From: DASPWW01 sp963756745
GTDB lineage: Bacteria > Actinomycetota > Thermoleophilia > Solirubrobacterales > 70-9
Assembly (NCBI GenBank): GCA_963756745.1
Contig: CAVWOU010000005.1
Span: forward strand, 62,001-126,000
Direction of reading: 5' to 3'
DNA length: 64,000 nucleotides
Part shown: positions 8,346 through 16,674 of the stretch, piece after piece
Position numbering within the stretch: position 1 is the first letter of the stretch
Layout of the letters: every line of letters starts with the position of its first letter
The notes under the pieces: model-generated
What the model was told of the DNA's origin: nothing
The model's database searches: none
The model's input: the letters and a program-made list of their open reading frames with translations, nothing else
Program-made: the position numbers and the translations under genes

Positions 8346-9422
8346 CTACTCGAACGTGACCTCGTAGCTGAACTCGTTGTCGGCGGTGTCTTCCTCCCCG
8401 AGCCGGGGGCCCAGGGTGACGTCGATCGTGACCGCCGAACCGGTGGGCGGGGCAGGCTCGAGCGGGACGGTTGCCGTCCGGGTCTCGGCCGGCGCGATCC
8501 GGGGGATCACCTCCTCGGCGTCGATCGGCTCGTCGCCGCCACTCACCACGACCGCGATCTCGACGTCGGTCTCCTCCGTGTCGCCTTCGTTCGCGATTGT
8601 CACCTCGACCTCGGGTGGGTCCTCGGCGGCCACCGTGGCCGGGGTATCGGGGCTGACGTCGACTCCATCGATCAGCACGGAGGTGATCGCGAGGTCGTGC
8701 AGCCCGGGCTCGGCGGTGTTGCCGGCAATCGCGGCGAGGTTCTCCTGGATCGCGGTCTCGTCGAGCCACTCGAGGTCGGGCTGCTCGCTGCCGGGGACGC
8801 GTGGATAGAAGAAGCTCGCCGGGACGTCCTCGTCGATCCCCTCCTGCTGGAGCACCGCGTTGATCTCGTCACGCCCCCTCGCGTACAGCACGTCGCTGGC
8901 GAGAAAGTCCTGCATGTCGATCGTGATCTGCTCGATCGCTTCGTTGAAATCCTCGTCCCCGAGCGCCGGGCCGATCTGGTCCGCGACCTTGCCGAGCCCG
9001 GCGGCGCGGAGCTGGAACGCCTCCACGACGTCGTCTTGGGCGTTGCTCAGCTCGCCGGGAGGGTCGAGGCTCTCCGCGCGGCTGACCACGCCGTCGGCGG
9101 CGCTTTGGTCGGCACGTATGTCGGTCTCGAACCGCAGCTCGGACGAGTTCTGGGGGTCGGAGAAGCGCGCGAAGAACCCCTCGCTGATCTGCTGGGACTG
9201 CTGGACGAGGGTGCTGAGGTCGCGAGCGTAGTTCTCGAACGCGCGCTCCTTACGCGCGTTCAGGCATCCCCGGATCCCGAGCACCAGCAGGACCAGGATC
9301 AGGATCCCGGCCACGACCGCCCCCAGCCGGCGCGCCATGAACACGCGCTGGCGCTCGGGGGGCGGGCGCCCAGGATCCTCCGGTTCGGTTGCGACCGGCG
9401 GGAGTGAGTCGTCCTCGTCCAT
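8346..9422 (-). CDS. single-pass membrane protein with C-terminal CARDB-like domain
   Basis: About 358 residues from ATG 9422. An acidic/proline-rich cytoplasmic start is followed by one transmembrane helix (about residues 33-53), a helical extracytoplasmic region with LSTLVQQSQQISEGFF, and a C-terminal beta-rich segment (ITSVLIDGVDVSPDTPA, TIANEGDTEETDVEIAVVV) resembling CARDB adhesion or cell-surface Ig-like domains. Divergent from the kinase at 9493, so 9423-9492 probably holds both promoters. Specific function unknown. Confidence 0.7.
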   Translation of the reverse strand: MDEDDSLPPVATEPEDPGRPPPERQRVFMARRLGAVVAGILILVLLVLGIRGCLNARKERAFENYARDLSTLVQQSQQISEGFFARFSDPQNSSELRFETDIRADQSAADGVVSRAESLDPPGELSNAQDDVVEAFQLRAAGLGKVADQIGPALGDEDFNEAIEQITIDMQDFLASDVLYARGRDEINAVLQQEGIDEDVPASFFYPRVPGSEQPDLEWLDETAIQENLAAIAGNTAEPGLHDLAITSVLIDGVDVSPDTPATVAAEDPPEVEVTIANEGDTEETDVEIAVVVSGGDEPIDAEEVIPRIAPAETRTATVPLEPAPPTGSAVTIDVTLGPRLGEEDTADNEFSYEVTFE

Positions 9423-9492
9423 GAAGGCCAAGGCGCACAAAAGTATGACCCGTGGCGCGGAAGGGAGACTCAGGGGCGCAGGAGCGGCAGGC

Positions 9493-11049
9493 ATGGTGAC
9501 GAAGAGTGAAGGCGTCGTGGTGGGCGATACGGCGCTGGGACGATTCAGGCTGCTCGAGCGGATCGGAGCGGGCGGGTTCGGCACCGTCTACCGCGGCTGG
9601 GACGAGCGGCTCGAGCGCCCGGTGGCGGTGAAGGTGATCGAGGCCCCGGGGGGTGCGCCGCGACGCGTCCTGCGCGAGGCCCAGGCGGCCGCCCGCCTGA
9701 ATCATCCTGGCATCGTCACCCTGTTCGAGCTCGGGGAGCGAAACGGTCACGCCTTCCTAGTCAGCGAGCTCGTGGACGGGGCCACGGTCGACGAGCTCGC
9801 CGCGGAGGGTCGGCTATCGGATCGCGACGTGGCGCAGATCGGCGCCGACCTGTGCGACGCGCTCGCCCACGCCCACTCGCACGGGGTCATCCACCGCGAC
9901 ATCAAGCCGCAGAACGTGATCGCCCGCGAGGGCCCGGTCCCACCCGGCTCCGTGCGCGCGAAGGTGATGGACTTCGGCACCGCGTCGCTGGTCGACGCCC
10001 CTGGCCTGACCGCGACGGGGGAGGTGATCGGGACGATCGCCTACATGGCGCCCGAGCAGGCCGAGGGCGAGGATGTGGGCCCACCCGCGGATGCCTACGC
10101 GATGGCGCTGACGCTGTACGAGTGCTGGTCCGGGGGCCATCCGTTCATTCGCGCGACCCCAGCCGCGACTGCCCGCGCGATCGGCGAGCCGGTCACGCCG
10201 CTCGCCGAGCATCGTCCCGACCTTCCCGACGACCTCTGCTACCTGATCGACTCGTGTCTGGTCCGGGAGCCGGAGCACCGCCTCGGTCTCGAGGAGCTCG
10301 GCGGCGGGCTCGAACGGGTCGCCCCGCTGCTGAGCGCCGAGCAGGCCGTGCCGGCCCCGCGCCGGCGCGAATCGCTGTTCGCCGCGCCCTCGGAGCCGGC
10401 GGTCGCGATCGCGAGGACCGGGCTGCTCGCGGCGATCTCGGCGCTCGTCGCGTGGCTCGGCCTCGTCGCCGGTAGGCCGGGCGCCGCCCTGGTCGTGGGC
10501 CTGCTGATGCTGCCGGCTCTGCTTCTGATTCAGGCGCCGGCGGGCTGGGGGCTTCCAGCGATCGCCCCGCTGCTCGGGGCGATCGGCCTTGCGCCCGTGT
10601 ACCCGGCGCTCGCAGCGCTTGCGCGGAGCACCGCGAGCCGCGCGCTGCTAGCGGCGCTCGGCTGGGCGTGGCTGGTGGCTGCCGAGGCGATCACGGGCTC
10701 CCGGTTGCTCTTCGAGACCGCGGAGCCCGCGCCCGACGGCTGGAGCGGGTCGATCGGTGGCGCGGCCACGCACGTCCTCGCTCCCATCCTCGCGCCGGAG
10801 TCGCTGCTCGTCGGCGTCGTCTGGGTCGCCGGTGCCGTGGCGCTCGGGGCCCTGATCCGGGGCCGGATCGTCGCCCTCGAGCTCCTCGGTGTGCTCGTGT
10901 GGGCGGCGGGCCTGGTCGCGCTCCACGGAGCGCTCGCGCCGGGCGCGCCCGAGCCGGCGGCCGGACCGCTCGCGGCGGCGCTGATCGCGGTCGCCGCGGC
11001 CGCGCTGTGGGCACGCACCACCGCCGGTCGTTCCAACTCACTTCCGTAG
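9493..11049 (+). CDS. Ser/Thr protein kinase with polytopic membrane C-terminus
   Basis: 518 residues. The N-terminal kinase domain has the Gly loop GAGGFGTV, Lys47, the catalytic loop HRDIKPQN (Asp136) and MDFG (Asp160). After about residue 295 the protein becomes a series of roughly eight hydrophobic segments rather than a single helix and PASTA repeats, so it is not PknB. ATG at 9493 is chosen because the kinase core starts soon after. It heads the cell-wall signalling cluster, and its position suggests a role like PknA. Confidence 0.88.
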   Translation: MVTKSEGVVVGDTALGRFRLLERIGAGGFGTVYRGWDERLERPVAVKVIEAPGGAPRRVLREAQAAARLNHPGIVTLFELGERNGHAFLVSELVDGATVDELAAEGRLSDRDVAQIGADLCDALAHAHSHGVIHRDIKPQNVIAREGPVPPGSVRAKVMDFGTASLVDAPGLTATGEVIGTIAYMAPEQAEGEDVGPPADAYAMALTLYECWSGGHPFIRATPAATARAIGEPVTPLAEHRPDLPDDLCYLIDSCLVREPEHRLGLEELGGGLERVAPLLSAEQAVPAPRRRESLFAAPSEPAVAIARTGLLAAISALVAWLGLVAGRPGAALVVGLLMLPALLLIQAPAGWGLPAIAPLLGAIGLAPVYPALAALARSTASRALLAALGWAWLVAAEAITGSRLLFETAEPAPDGWSGSIGGAATHVLAPILAPESLLVGVVWVAGAVALGALIRGRIVALELLGVLVWAAGLVALHGALAPGAPEPAAGPLAAALIAVAAAALWARTTAGRSNSLP

Positions 11050-11125
11050 GATTGTGCGGGCCGCAACGGGCCGGGACCGCTTCGGGGCGGTGCGGCTCGG
11101 GTACCCCCTTCCAGGAGTGTGAGCG

Positions 11126-11896
11126 ATCAGCGTTCTTCGCAATCTCGAAGCCAGGATCGAGGGCCTCGTCGAGGGCGTGTTCAGCCGTGCCTTCAGCTCC
11201 CAGGTCCAGCCGGTCGAGATCGCCCGCAAGCTGGCCAAGGAGATGGACGGGCACCGGACCGCTTCGGTGTCGCAGGTCTACGTCCCCAACCAGTACACGG
11301 TCTATCTCTCGACCGAGGATCACGAGCGCCTCGAGGGCTACGAGCGCTCGCTGGAGCAGGAGCTCTCCGGCTATCTGCTCGAGCACGCGCGGCGGCGCGA
11401 CTACGCGCTTCTGACGCGCCCCGAGGTCTCGCTCGAGACCGACGAGCGCCTGCGCCTCGGGGAGTTCGGGATCCAGACGCGGCTCGTGAAGCCCCCCGCC
11501 CGCCAGGGCGAGGAGCCGAAGCAGGGCGACCAGGGCCAGACGATGGTCTACTCCGCGCCCAAGGAGCCGACCAAGCCGAAGCGGAGCCGCCAGCCCGCCG
11601 CCCGCCTCGTCGAGACCCGCGCGATCGTGTCCTTCGACGATCGCCGCTACGTGCTCGAGGGACCGGTCGCGGTCCTGGGACGGTCGCGCGAATCCGACTG
11701 CGTGTTTCGCGACCCCAACATCTCTCGCCGCCACGCCGAGCTCCGCCGCGGCCCTACGGGGGATTGGCAGGTGGTTGATCTGGGTTCAACCAACGGCGTG
11801 AAGGTCAACGGCCGCGGGGTCGAGAGCTCTCGCTTGTCGCCCGGCGACGAGGTCACCCTCGGGACCACGAGGTTCGTCTTCGACATCGAGCAGTGA
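11126..11896 (+). CDS. fhaA: FhaA-like protein, DUF3662 plus FHA; apparent ATC start
   Basis: Phosphothreonine-binding scaffold that in mycobacteria couples PknB to peptidoglycan synthesis. The N-terminal DUF3662 domain reads SVLRNLEARIEGLVEGVFSR and then VQPVEIARKLAKEMD; the C-terminal FHA domain has GRSRESDC, SRRHAE and STNGVKVNG. An in-frame stop at 11120 leaves no ATG, GTG or TTG before GTG 11177, which would delete conserved residues. ATC at 11126 sits where homologues have the initiator Met and is 8 nt after AGGAG. Either a rare ATC start or a base error. Confidence 0.85.
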   Translation: MSVLRNLEARIEGLVEGVFSRAFSSQVQPVEIARKLAKEMDGHRTASVSQVYVPNQYTVYLSTEDHERLEGYERSLEQELSGYLLEHARRRDYALLTRPEVSLETDERLRLGEFGIQTRLVKPPARQGEEPKQGDQGQTMVYSAPKEPTKPKRSRQPAARLVETRAIVSFDDRRYVLEGPVAVLGRSRESDCVFRDPNISRRHAELRRGPTGDWQVVDLGSTNGVKVNGRGVESSRLSPGDEVTLGTTRFVFDIEQ

Positions 11897-11900
11897 GCGC

Positions 11901-12371
11901 ATGGAGTCCGACCCGGTCGCCGTAGCGCTCAAGTTCGGCTTTCTGGCCGTCCTCTACCTGTTCCTGTTCTGGGTCGCGCGCAGCGCGCTGCGCGAGCTGC
12001 GGGGCACGGGCGCGCCCGCGCCCGAGCCGACCGGCTTCCACTCGCTTCCCGGGGAGCGCGGCGGGGGAAGCTCCGACGGCTGGCTGGTCGCGCTGGAGGG
12101 CGGCGGGCTCGACGAAGGGGAGCGGTTCGACCTCTTTGGCGGTCTGTCGATCGGACGCTCGAGCGACGCCGACATCCGGATCGAGGACCGCTTCGCGTCG
12201 GGGATTCACGCGCGGATCTACCCACGCGGAGGCGCCTATTACGTCGAGGACATGGGCTCGACGAACGGGACCTACCTCAACGGCGACGCCCTCGAGAGCG
12301 ACCTCGAGCTCCACCATCTCGACCGGATCAGGATCGGCGGCACCGAGTTTCGGTTCGAGCTGGAGAGCTAA
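11901..12371 (+). CDS. fhaB: FhaB/FipA-like FHA-domain membrane protein
   Basis: 156 residues: an N-terminal transmembrane helix (about residues 8-27), a short Pro/Gly linker, and one FHA domain with SIGRSSDADIRI, SGIHARIY and GSTNGTYLNG. The single helix and C-terminal FHA match FhaB of the mycobacterial pknA-pknB locus, a substrate of the kinases and part of the divisome. ATG 4 nt after fhaA. Confidence 0.9.
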   Translation: MESDPVAVALKFGFLAVLYLFLFWVARSALRELRGTGAPAPEPTGFHSLPGERGGGSSDGWLVALEGGGLDEGERFDLFGGLSIGRSSDADIRIEDRFASGIHARIYPRGGAYYVEDMGSTNGTYLNGDALESDLELHHLDRIRIGGTEFRFELES

Positions 12372-12405
12372 GGGATGAGGTCTCCGAAGCCCCGCGACGG
12401 CGGAC

Positions 12406-12477
12406 GCGGGAGCACAGGAAAGAGACCGCGGCGGCCGCAGGCCGACGCGGAAAGTGATTCTGGGCGGGAGCGGAGCA
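12406..12477 (+). promoter_or_regulatory. diverged fourth copy of the 67-nt leader element
   Basis: The last third (GTGATTCTGGGCGGGAGCG) matches the 3' part of the element at 29464-29530 (GTTGATTCTGGGCCGAGCG), also preceded by a GGAAAG purine run, and ends about 10 nt before the pstP ATG, the same placement as in the clear copies. The 5' part is only loosely similar and its central hairpin (GCGGCGGCCGC) is different. Probably a degenerate family member. Confidence 0.4.
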
Positions 12478-12487
12478 CGTCGCGGGA

Positions 12488-13759
12488 ATGACTCTCAAGG
12501 TCGTTGAGGTAGCGCATCGCACCGACACCGGTCGGCAGCGCAATGCAAACGAGGACGCGTTCTACGCTCGGGCGCCGGTGTTCGCGGTCGCGGACGGCAT
12601 GGGCGGCGCCCAGGCGGGCGAGGTCGCATCGCGCGTCGCGGCCGAAGCGTTCGAGTCGGCCGGCGAGCACGATGACGCGCCGGAGCGCTACCTGAGCAGG
12701 GTCGTGACCGAGGCGAACGAGCGCATCCACGAGCTCGCCCAAAGCGACGCGTCGCGCTCCGGGATGGGCACCACGCTCACCGCCGCGCTGATTCGCGACG
12801 ACGAGGTCAGCCTCGCGCACGTCGGCGACAGTCGCGCGTACGTGCTGCGCGACGGAGAGCTCAAGCGCCTCACCAGCGACCACTCGCTCGTCGAGGAGCT
12901 GCGCCGCCAGGGCCGCCTCACCGAGGCGCAGGCGGAGGAGCACCCGCAGCGCTCGATCATCACCCGCGCGCTCGGCCCCGAGCCCGACGTCGAGGTGGAC
13001 ACGATGACCGTTCCCGCACGGCCCGGGGATGTGTTCGTGCTGTGCAGCGACGGCCTGACGACGATGGTGCCGGAGGCGCGAATCGCACGCATCCTCGAGC
13101 GTTCGAAAAGCCTCGAGTCGGCCGTGTCGAGGCTCGTCCGCGAGGCCAACGAAGGGGGCGGCCGGGACAACATCACGGTCGTCGCGTTCCGCCTCGCCGA
13201 TGCCGGCGCCGCCGCCCCGAAGGAGCAGCCGACGCTGATCGCTCCCCCGGCTCAGGAGGCGGAGCCGGCCGCCGCTCGCCCACCGGCTCGCCGCGAGCGC
13301 GCACCGGTGGCCGCGTCCGCCCGCGGCTGGCCCGGCCGGGTCGCGCGGGCCTTGGTCGCTCTCGCGATCGTCGGTGCGCTCGCTCTCGCGGCGTTGTACG
13401 GAGCCCGCCAGGTGTACTTCCTCGGTGTCGACGAGGGCGGCCGCGTGGCCCTGTACCGCGGACTGCCGTACGACCTCCCGTTCGGGATCGAGCTCTACGA
13501 CGAGCGCTACTCGAGTCCGGTCCAGGTCGACTCGCTGCCGCCCGAGCGGCGCTCGGTGGTGACCGACCACGAGCTGCGCTCCCACGACGATGCCTCGTCG
13601 CTGGTCACCGACCTCGAGGACGAAGCCGAGACCGCCCGGCCGGGTGGGGACGAGCGACCGCCGGGCAAGCGGGGCGGTGGTCAGGGCGGCGGCCGGGACC
13701 AGAAGGGCGGCGGCAATAAACCCGACGGCAACCGGCAGAGGCAAAAGGGGAATCGGTGA
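12488..13759 (+). CDS. pstP: PP2C-type Ser/Thr phosphatase PstP
   Basis: Reverses phosphorylation by the kinases of the cluster. The 423-residue protein has a PP2C domain with metal-binding motifs NEDAF, ADGMGG (Asp36), GDSRAY and GGRDNITVV, a Pro/Ala linker, one transmembrane helix at about residues 285-306, and an extracytoplasmic domain ending in a Gly/Lys/Arg-rich tail. This matches mycobacterial PstP. Its TGA stop overlaps the GTG that opens the 67-nt leader element before rodA/ftsW. Confidence 0.93.
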   Translation: MTLKVVEVAHRTDTGRQRNANEDAFYARAPVFAVADGMGGAQAGEVASRVAAEAFESAGEHDDAPERYLSRVVTEANERIHELAQSDASRSGMGTTLTAALIRDDEVSLAHVGDSRAYVLRDGELKRLTSDHSLVEELRRQGRLTEAQAEEHPQRSIITRALGPEPDVEVDTMTVPARPGDVFVLCSDGLTTMVPEARIARILERSKSLESAVSRLVREANEGGGRDNITVVAFRLADAGAAAPKEQPTLIAPPAQEAEPAAARPPARRERAPVAASARGWPGRVARALVALAIVGALALAALYGARQVYFLGVDEGGRVALYRGLPYDLPFGIELYDERYSSPVQVDSLPPERRSVVTDHELRSHDDASSLVTDLEDEAETARPGGDERPPGKRGGGQGGGRDQKGGGNKPDGNRQRQKGNR

Positions 13760-13822
13760 GCGCGAGGCTCCAGTCAGGATCCCGCCCTGGGCGAGGAATT
13801 TGATGTTGGGCCGAGCGCGAAC
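13756..13822 (+). promoter_or_regulatory. 67-nt repeated leader element, copy 1
   Basis: Begins at the pstP stop and ends 12 nt before the rodA/ftsW GTG. Pairing: GCGC 13760-13763 with 13815-13818; tandem GA/GA; GGCTCCAGT 13766-13774 with GTTGGGCC 13805-13812 (one bulged T, two wobbles); inner CCCGCC 13781-13786 with GGCGAG 13790-13795 (one mismatch). It also encodes a 15-codon uORF (GTG 13756 to TGA 13801) whose stop overlaps an ATG at 13803. A purine run GAGGAA sits before that ATG. Copies 2 and 3 are at 29464 and 36501. Confidence 0.7.
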
Positions 13823-13834
13823 CAAGTTGTTCTC

Positions 13835-15205
13835 GTGAGCGCGCGGAATCGTGAGCTGTTCGCGCTGATCCCGGTCGCGGTGCTCGTGACCGCTGGGTTC
13901 ACCGCCGTGTTCATCGTGCAGTCGAACCAGATTGGCGACCTCAGCCTCACCTACGGCGCCTACTTCCTCGCGGTATGCGTCGCGACGCACCTGGTGATCA
14001 GGATCCGGCTTCCGTACGCGGACCCGTACCTGTTCCCGCTCGTGGCGCTGCTGGCGGCGTACGGCCTCGTGATCCTGTTCAGGATCGACGAGAGCCTCGC
14101 CGTCAAGCAGGCCTCGCTGTTCGTCGTCGGCCTGGCGCTGTTCGTCGCCACGATCCTCCTTCTGCGCGACTACGAGGTGCTCGAGCGCTACCGGTACGTG
14201 ATCGCGCTGCTCGGCATCGGCCTCCTGATCTTGCCCAGGTTCCCGGTCATCGGCGAGCAGGTGAACGGCGCGTACCTTGGCATCGATCTCGGCCCGATCG
14301 CGTTCCAGCCCGCCGAGGCGGCGAAGATCTGCGTGGTCATCTTCATCGCCAGCTATCTGCACGAGCACCGCGAAGTGTTAGTTGTGGGGGCGCGGCGGTT
14401 CGCGGGGCTGATCCTGCCGCCGCTCAGGCACCTCGGCCCCCTGCTCGTGGTGTGGGGTGCCGCGATGGTGATGCTGATCGTGATCCGCGACCTCGGGAGC
14501 TCGCTGATGTTCTTCGGCGCGTTCCTGGCGCTGATCTACGTCGCGACATCGCGAATCTCGTTCGTGCTGATCGGGCTGCTGATGTTCGTGATCGGGGCCT
14601 GGGTGCTCTCGGCGACCGTCGGTCACGTCGGCGATCGGGTCGAGATCTGGCTCGACCCGTTCGGTCAGAACGCGCCGGAGGGGGCCGGTCAGATCACCCA
14701 GTCGCTTTACGCCCAGGCCGACGGCGGGCTGTTCGGCCGCGGCCTCGGGTCCTCGCTGCTCGAGCTCCCGGGGCCGTTCAAGCCCGATTGCTCGACGCCG
14801 TTCCCGGAGTGCGGGAGCCTGCTCCCGGCGCCGCACACCGACTTCATCTACGCGGTGATCGTCAACGAGCTCGGCGTGTTCGGCGCGGCCGCGGTCGTGA
14901 TCATCTACATCCTGATCGCGGAGCGGGGATTCAAGACCGCGGTACTGGCGCGCGACGGGTTCGGGAAGCTGCTCGCCGCCGGCCTAACGGCGGTGTTCGC
15001 TCTCCAGGCGTTCGTGATCCTCGGGGGCGTCGTGCGTGTTATTCCGCTCACAGGTGTCACCTTGCCCTTCATCAGCTACGGCGGCAGCTCGATCGTCGCC
15101 AACATGGTCCTGCTCGGCCTGCTGCTCGTGATCTCGGATCGCGCGCGGCGCCCGCCCGCCGCCGGACGCCGGCGTGAGCTCGAGCCGCTCGAGGTCCCGC
15201 GATGA
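13835..15205 (+). CDS. FtsW/RodA/SpoVE peptidoglycan polymerase
   Basis: SEDS-family glycosyltransferase that polymerises lipid II with a class B PBP. 456 residues with about ten transmembrane helices, the conserved FQPAEAAKI block, PHTDFIYAV, and the C-terminal signature GVTLPFISYGGSS. By synteny with mycobacteria it corresponds to RodA/FtsW partner of PbpA. GTG start overlaps the TGA of a 12-codon ORF within the leader. Overlaps pbpA by 4 nt. Confidence 0.94.
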   Translation: MSARNRELFALIPVAVLVTAGFTAVFIVQSNQIGDLSLTYGAYFLAVCVATHLVIRIRLPYADPYLFPLVALLAAYGLVILFRIDESLAVKQASLFVVGLALFVATILLLRDYEVLERYRYVIALLGIGLLILPRFPVIGEQVNGAYLGIDLGPIAFQPAEAAKICVVIFIASYLHEHREVLVVGARRFAGLILPPLRHLGPLLVVWGAAMVMLIVIRDLGSSLMFFGAFLALIYVATSRISFVLIGLLMFVIGAWVLSATVGHVGDRVEIWLDPFGQNAPEGAGQITQSLYAQADGGLFGRGLGSSLLELPGPFKPDCSTPFPECGSLLPAPHTDFIYAVIVNELGVFGAAAVVIIYILIAERGFKTAVLARDGFGKLLAAGLTAVFALQAFVILGGVVRVIPLTGVTLPFISYGGSSIVANMVLLGLLLVISDRARRPPAAGRRRELEPLEVPR

Positions 15206-16667
15206 ACTCCTCGATCGTCCGCCTCTACGTGCTGGTCCTGGCGCTGTTCATCACCGTCGTCGGGTTCACCTCGTACTGGGCGATCTTCGACGCCGACGAG
15301 CTGCGCGGGCGCTCCGACAACCGGCGCTCCCTGATCGAGGCGCAGAAGATCCCCCGCGGCACGATCACGACCGTCGACGGCACCGAGGTAGCGGTGAGCG
15401 TCCCGCGGGGCTCGGGCAACCAGCGGATCTTCGTCCGCGAGTACCCCCAGGGGGAGCTGTTCGGGCACCCGGTCGGTTACAGCTTCATCGAGTTCGGAAG
15501 CACCGAGATCGAGCGCTCCGAGAACGACATCCTGATCGGCCGCGACAACGAGTTCGTCTCGATTCTCGAGCAGCTCGAGGGCCAGGTCGACGAGGGCAGC
15601 GACCTCACCGTGACCCTCGACGCGGAGGCGCAGCAGATCGCGCAGGACGGGATCGAGAACGCGCTCAGCATCCCCGGAACGGGCGGCGCCCTCGTTGCAA
15701 TCGAACCCGACACGGGGGCCGTGAGGGCGATGGTCTCAGAGCCCGGGTACGACCCGAACCTCGTTCCCGACGACTTCAAGGAGCTCAACAAGGACGAAGA
15801 GAACGATCCGCTGGTCAACCGCCCGACCCAATCGGTCTATCCGCCGGGCTCGACGATGAAGGTCGTGACCGCGACGGCGGCGCTCGACTCGGGCGAGTTC
15901 GAGACCTCGACGACGCTGAACGCGGCCTCGGGGATCGAAATCTCCGGGGTGCCGCTCGCGAACTCCGGAGGTCAGGACTTCGGGACGATCGACATGACCG
16001 AGGCGCTGACGAACTCGGTCAACACGTACTGGGCCCAGGTCGGCGAGCAGCTCGGGACGGAGACGATGGTGGAGTACATGGAGCGGTTCGGCTTCTACTC
16101 GCGACCCTCCGCTCGACTTCCCCTCCGACGCGCTGGCGCCGAGCGGGCCGATCAACTCCGACGGCGAGCTCGTTCGGGAGGGCTTCGACGTCGGCCGCGT
16201 CGCGATCGGCCAGGGCGGCGCCGAGGGCCAGGACCTGACGACCCCACTCCAGATGGCGATGGTCGCGTCGGCGGTCGCCAACGGCGGCACGCTGATGGAG
16301 CCGACGTTCATCCAGGAGGTGACCGACCCCGACGGACGCACGACCGAGGAGCTCGACCCGGACGAGTATCTCGGAGGTGATGAGCGAGGAGACCGCCACC
16401 GAGGTCGCCGAGATGATGACGAACGTCGCCGAGGAGGGAACCGCATCGGGCCTCTCGGTGGCGGGGGCGACGCTGGCCGGCAAGACCGGGACCGCGGAGA
16501 TCGACATCGAGGCCAGCCTCAACCAGCCGTGGTTCATCGGCTTCGCACCCGCCGACGATCCCCAGATCGCGGTGGCCGCGACGATCGAGCGCTGCACCGG
16601 CTGCTTCGGCGGCGACACCGCGGGCCCGATCGCGACGGACGTCATGGAATCCCTGCTCGCCGAGTGA
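15202..16667 (+). pseudogene. pbpA: penicillin-binding protein PbpA, two apparent +1 shifts
   Basis: Class B transpeptidase that crosslinks peptidoglycan; N-terminal membrane anchor then dimerisation and transpeptidase domains. The first frame carries SxxK (PPGSTMK) and SxN (TNSVNTYW). Around 16102 one extra base shifts the frame: the conserved FYSDPPLDFPSD is recovered only with the next frame. A second extra base near 16373 restores DEYLGEVMSEETA and then the KTG motif (AGKTGTAEID) to the stop at 16667. All catalytic motifs survive, and the gene is normally essential with its SEDS partner, so sequence error is more likely than true loss. Confidence 0.85.
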
Positions 16668-16674
16668 GCGGCAT

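Noticed and set aside
13756..13822. Known riboswitch classes (c-di-GMP, SAM, cobalamin, glycine, ydaO) for the 67-nt element
   Set aside because: None of the conserved core sequences I know for these classes is present.
16102..16373. Programmed ribosomal frameshifting in pbpA
   Set aside because: No slippery heptamer or stimulatory hairpin seen, and two independent shifts of the same sign are better explained by sequence error.
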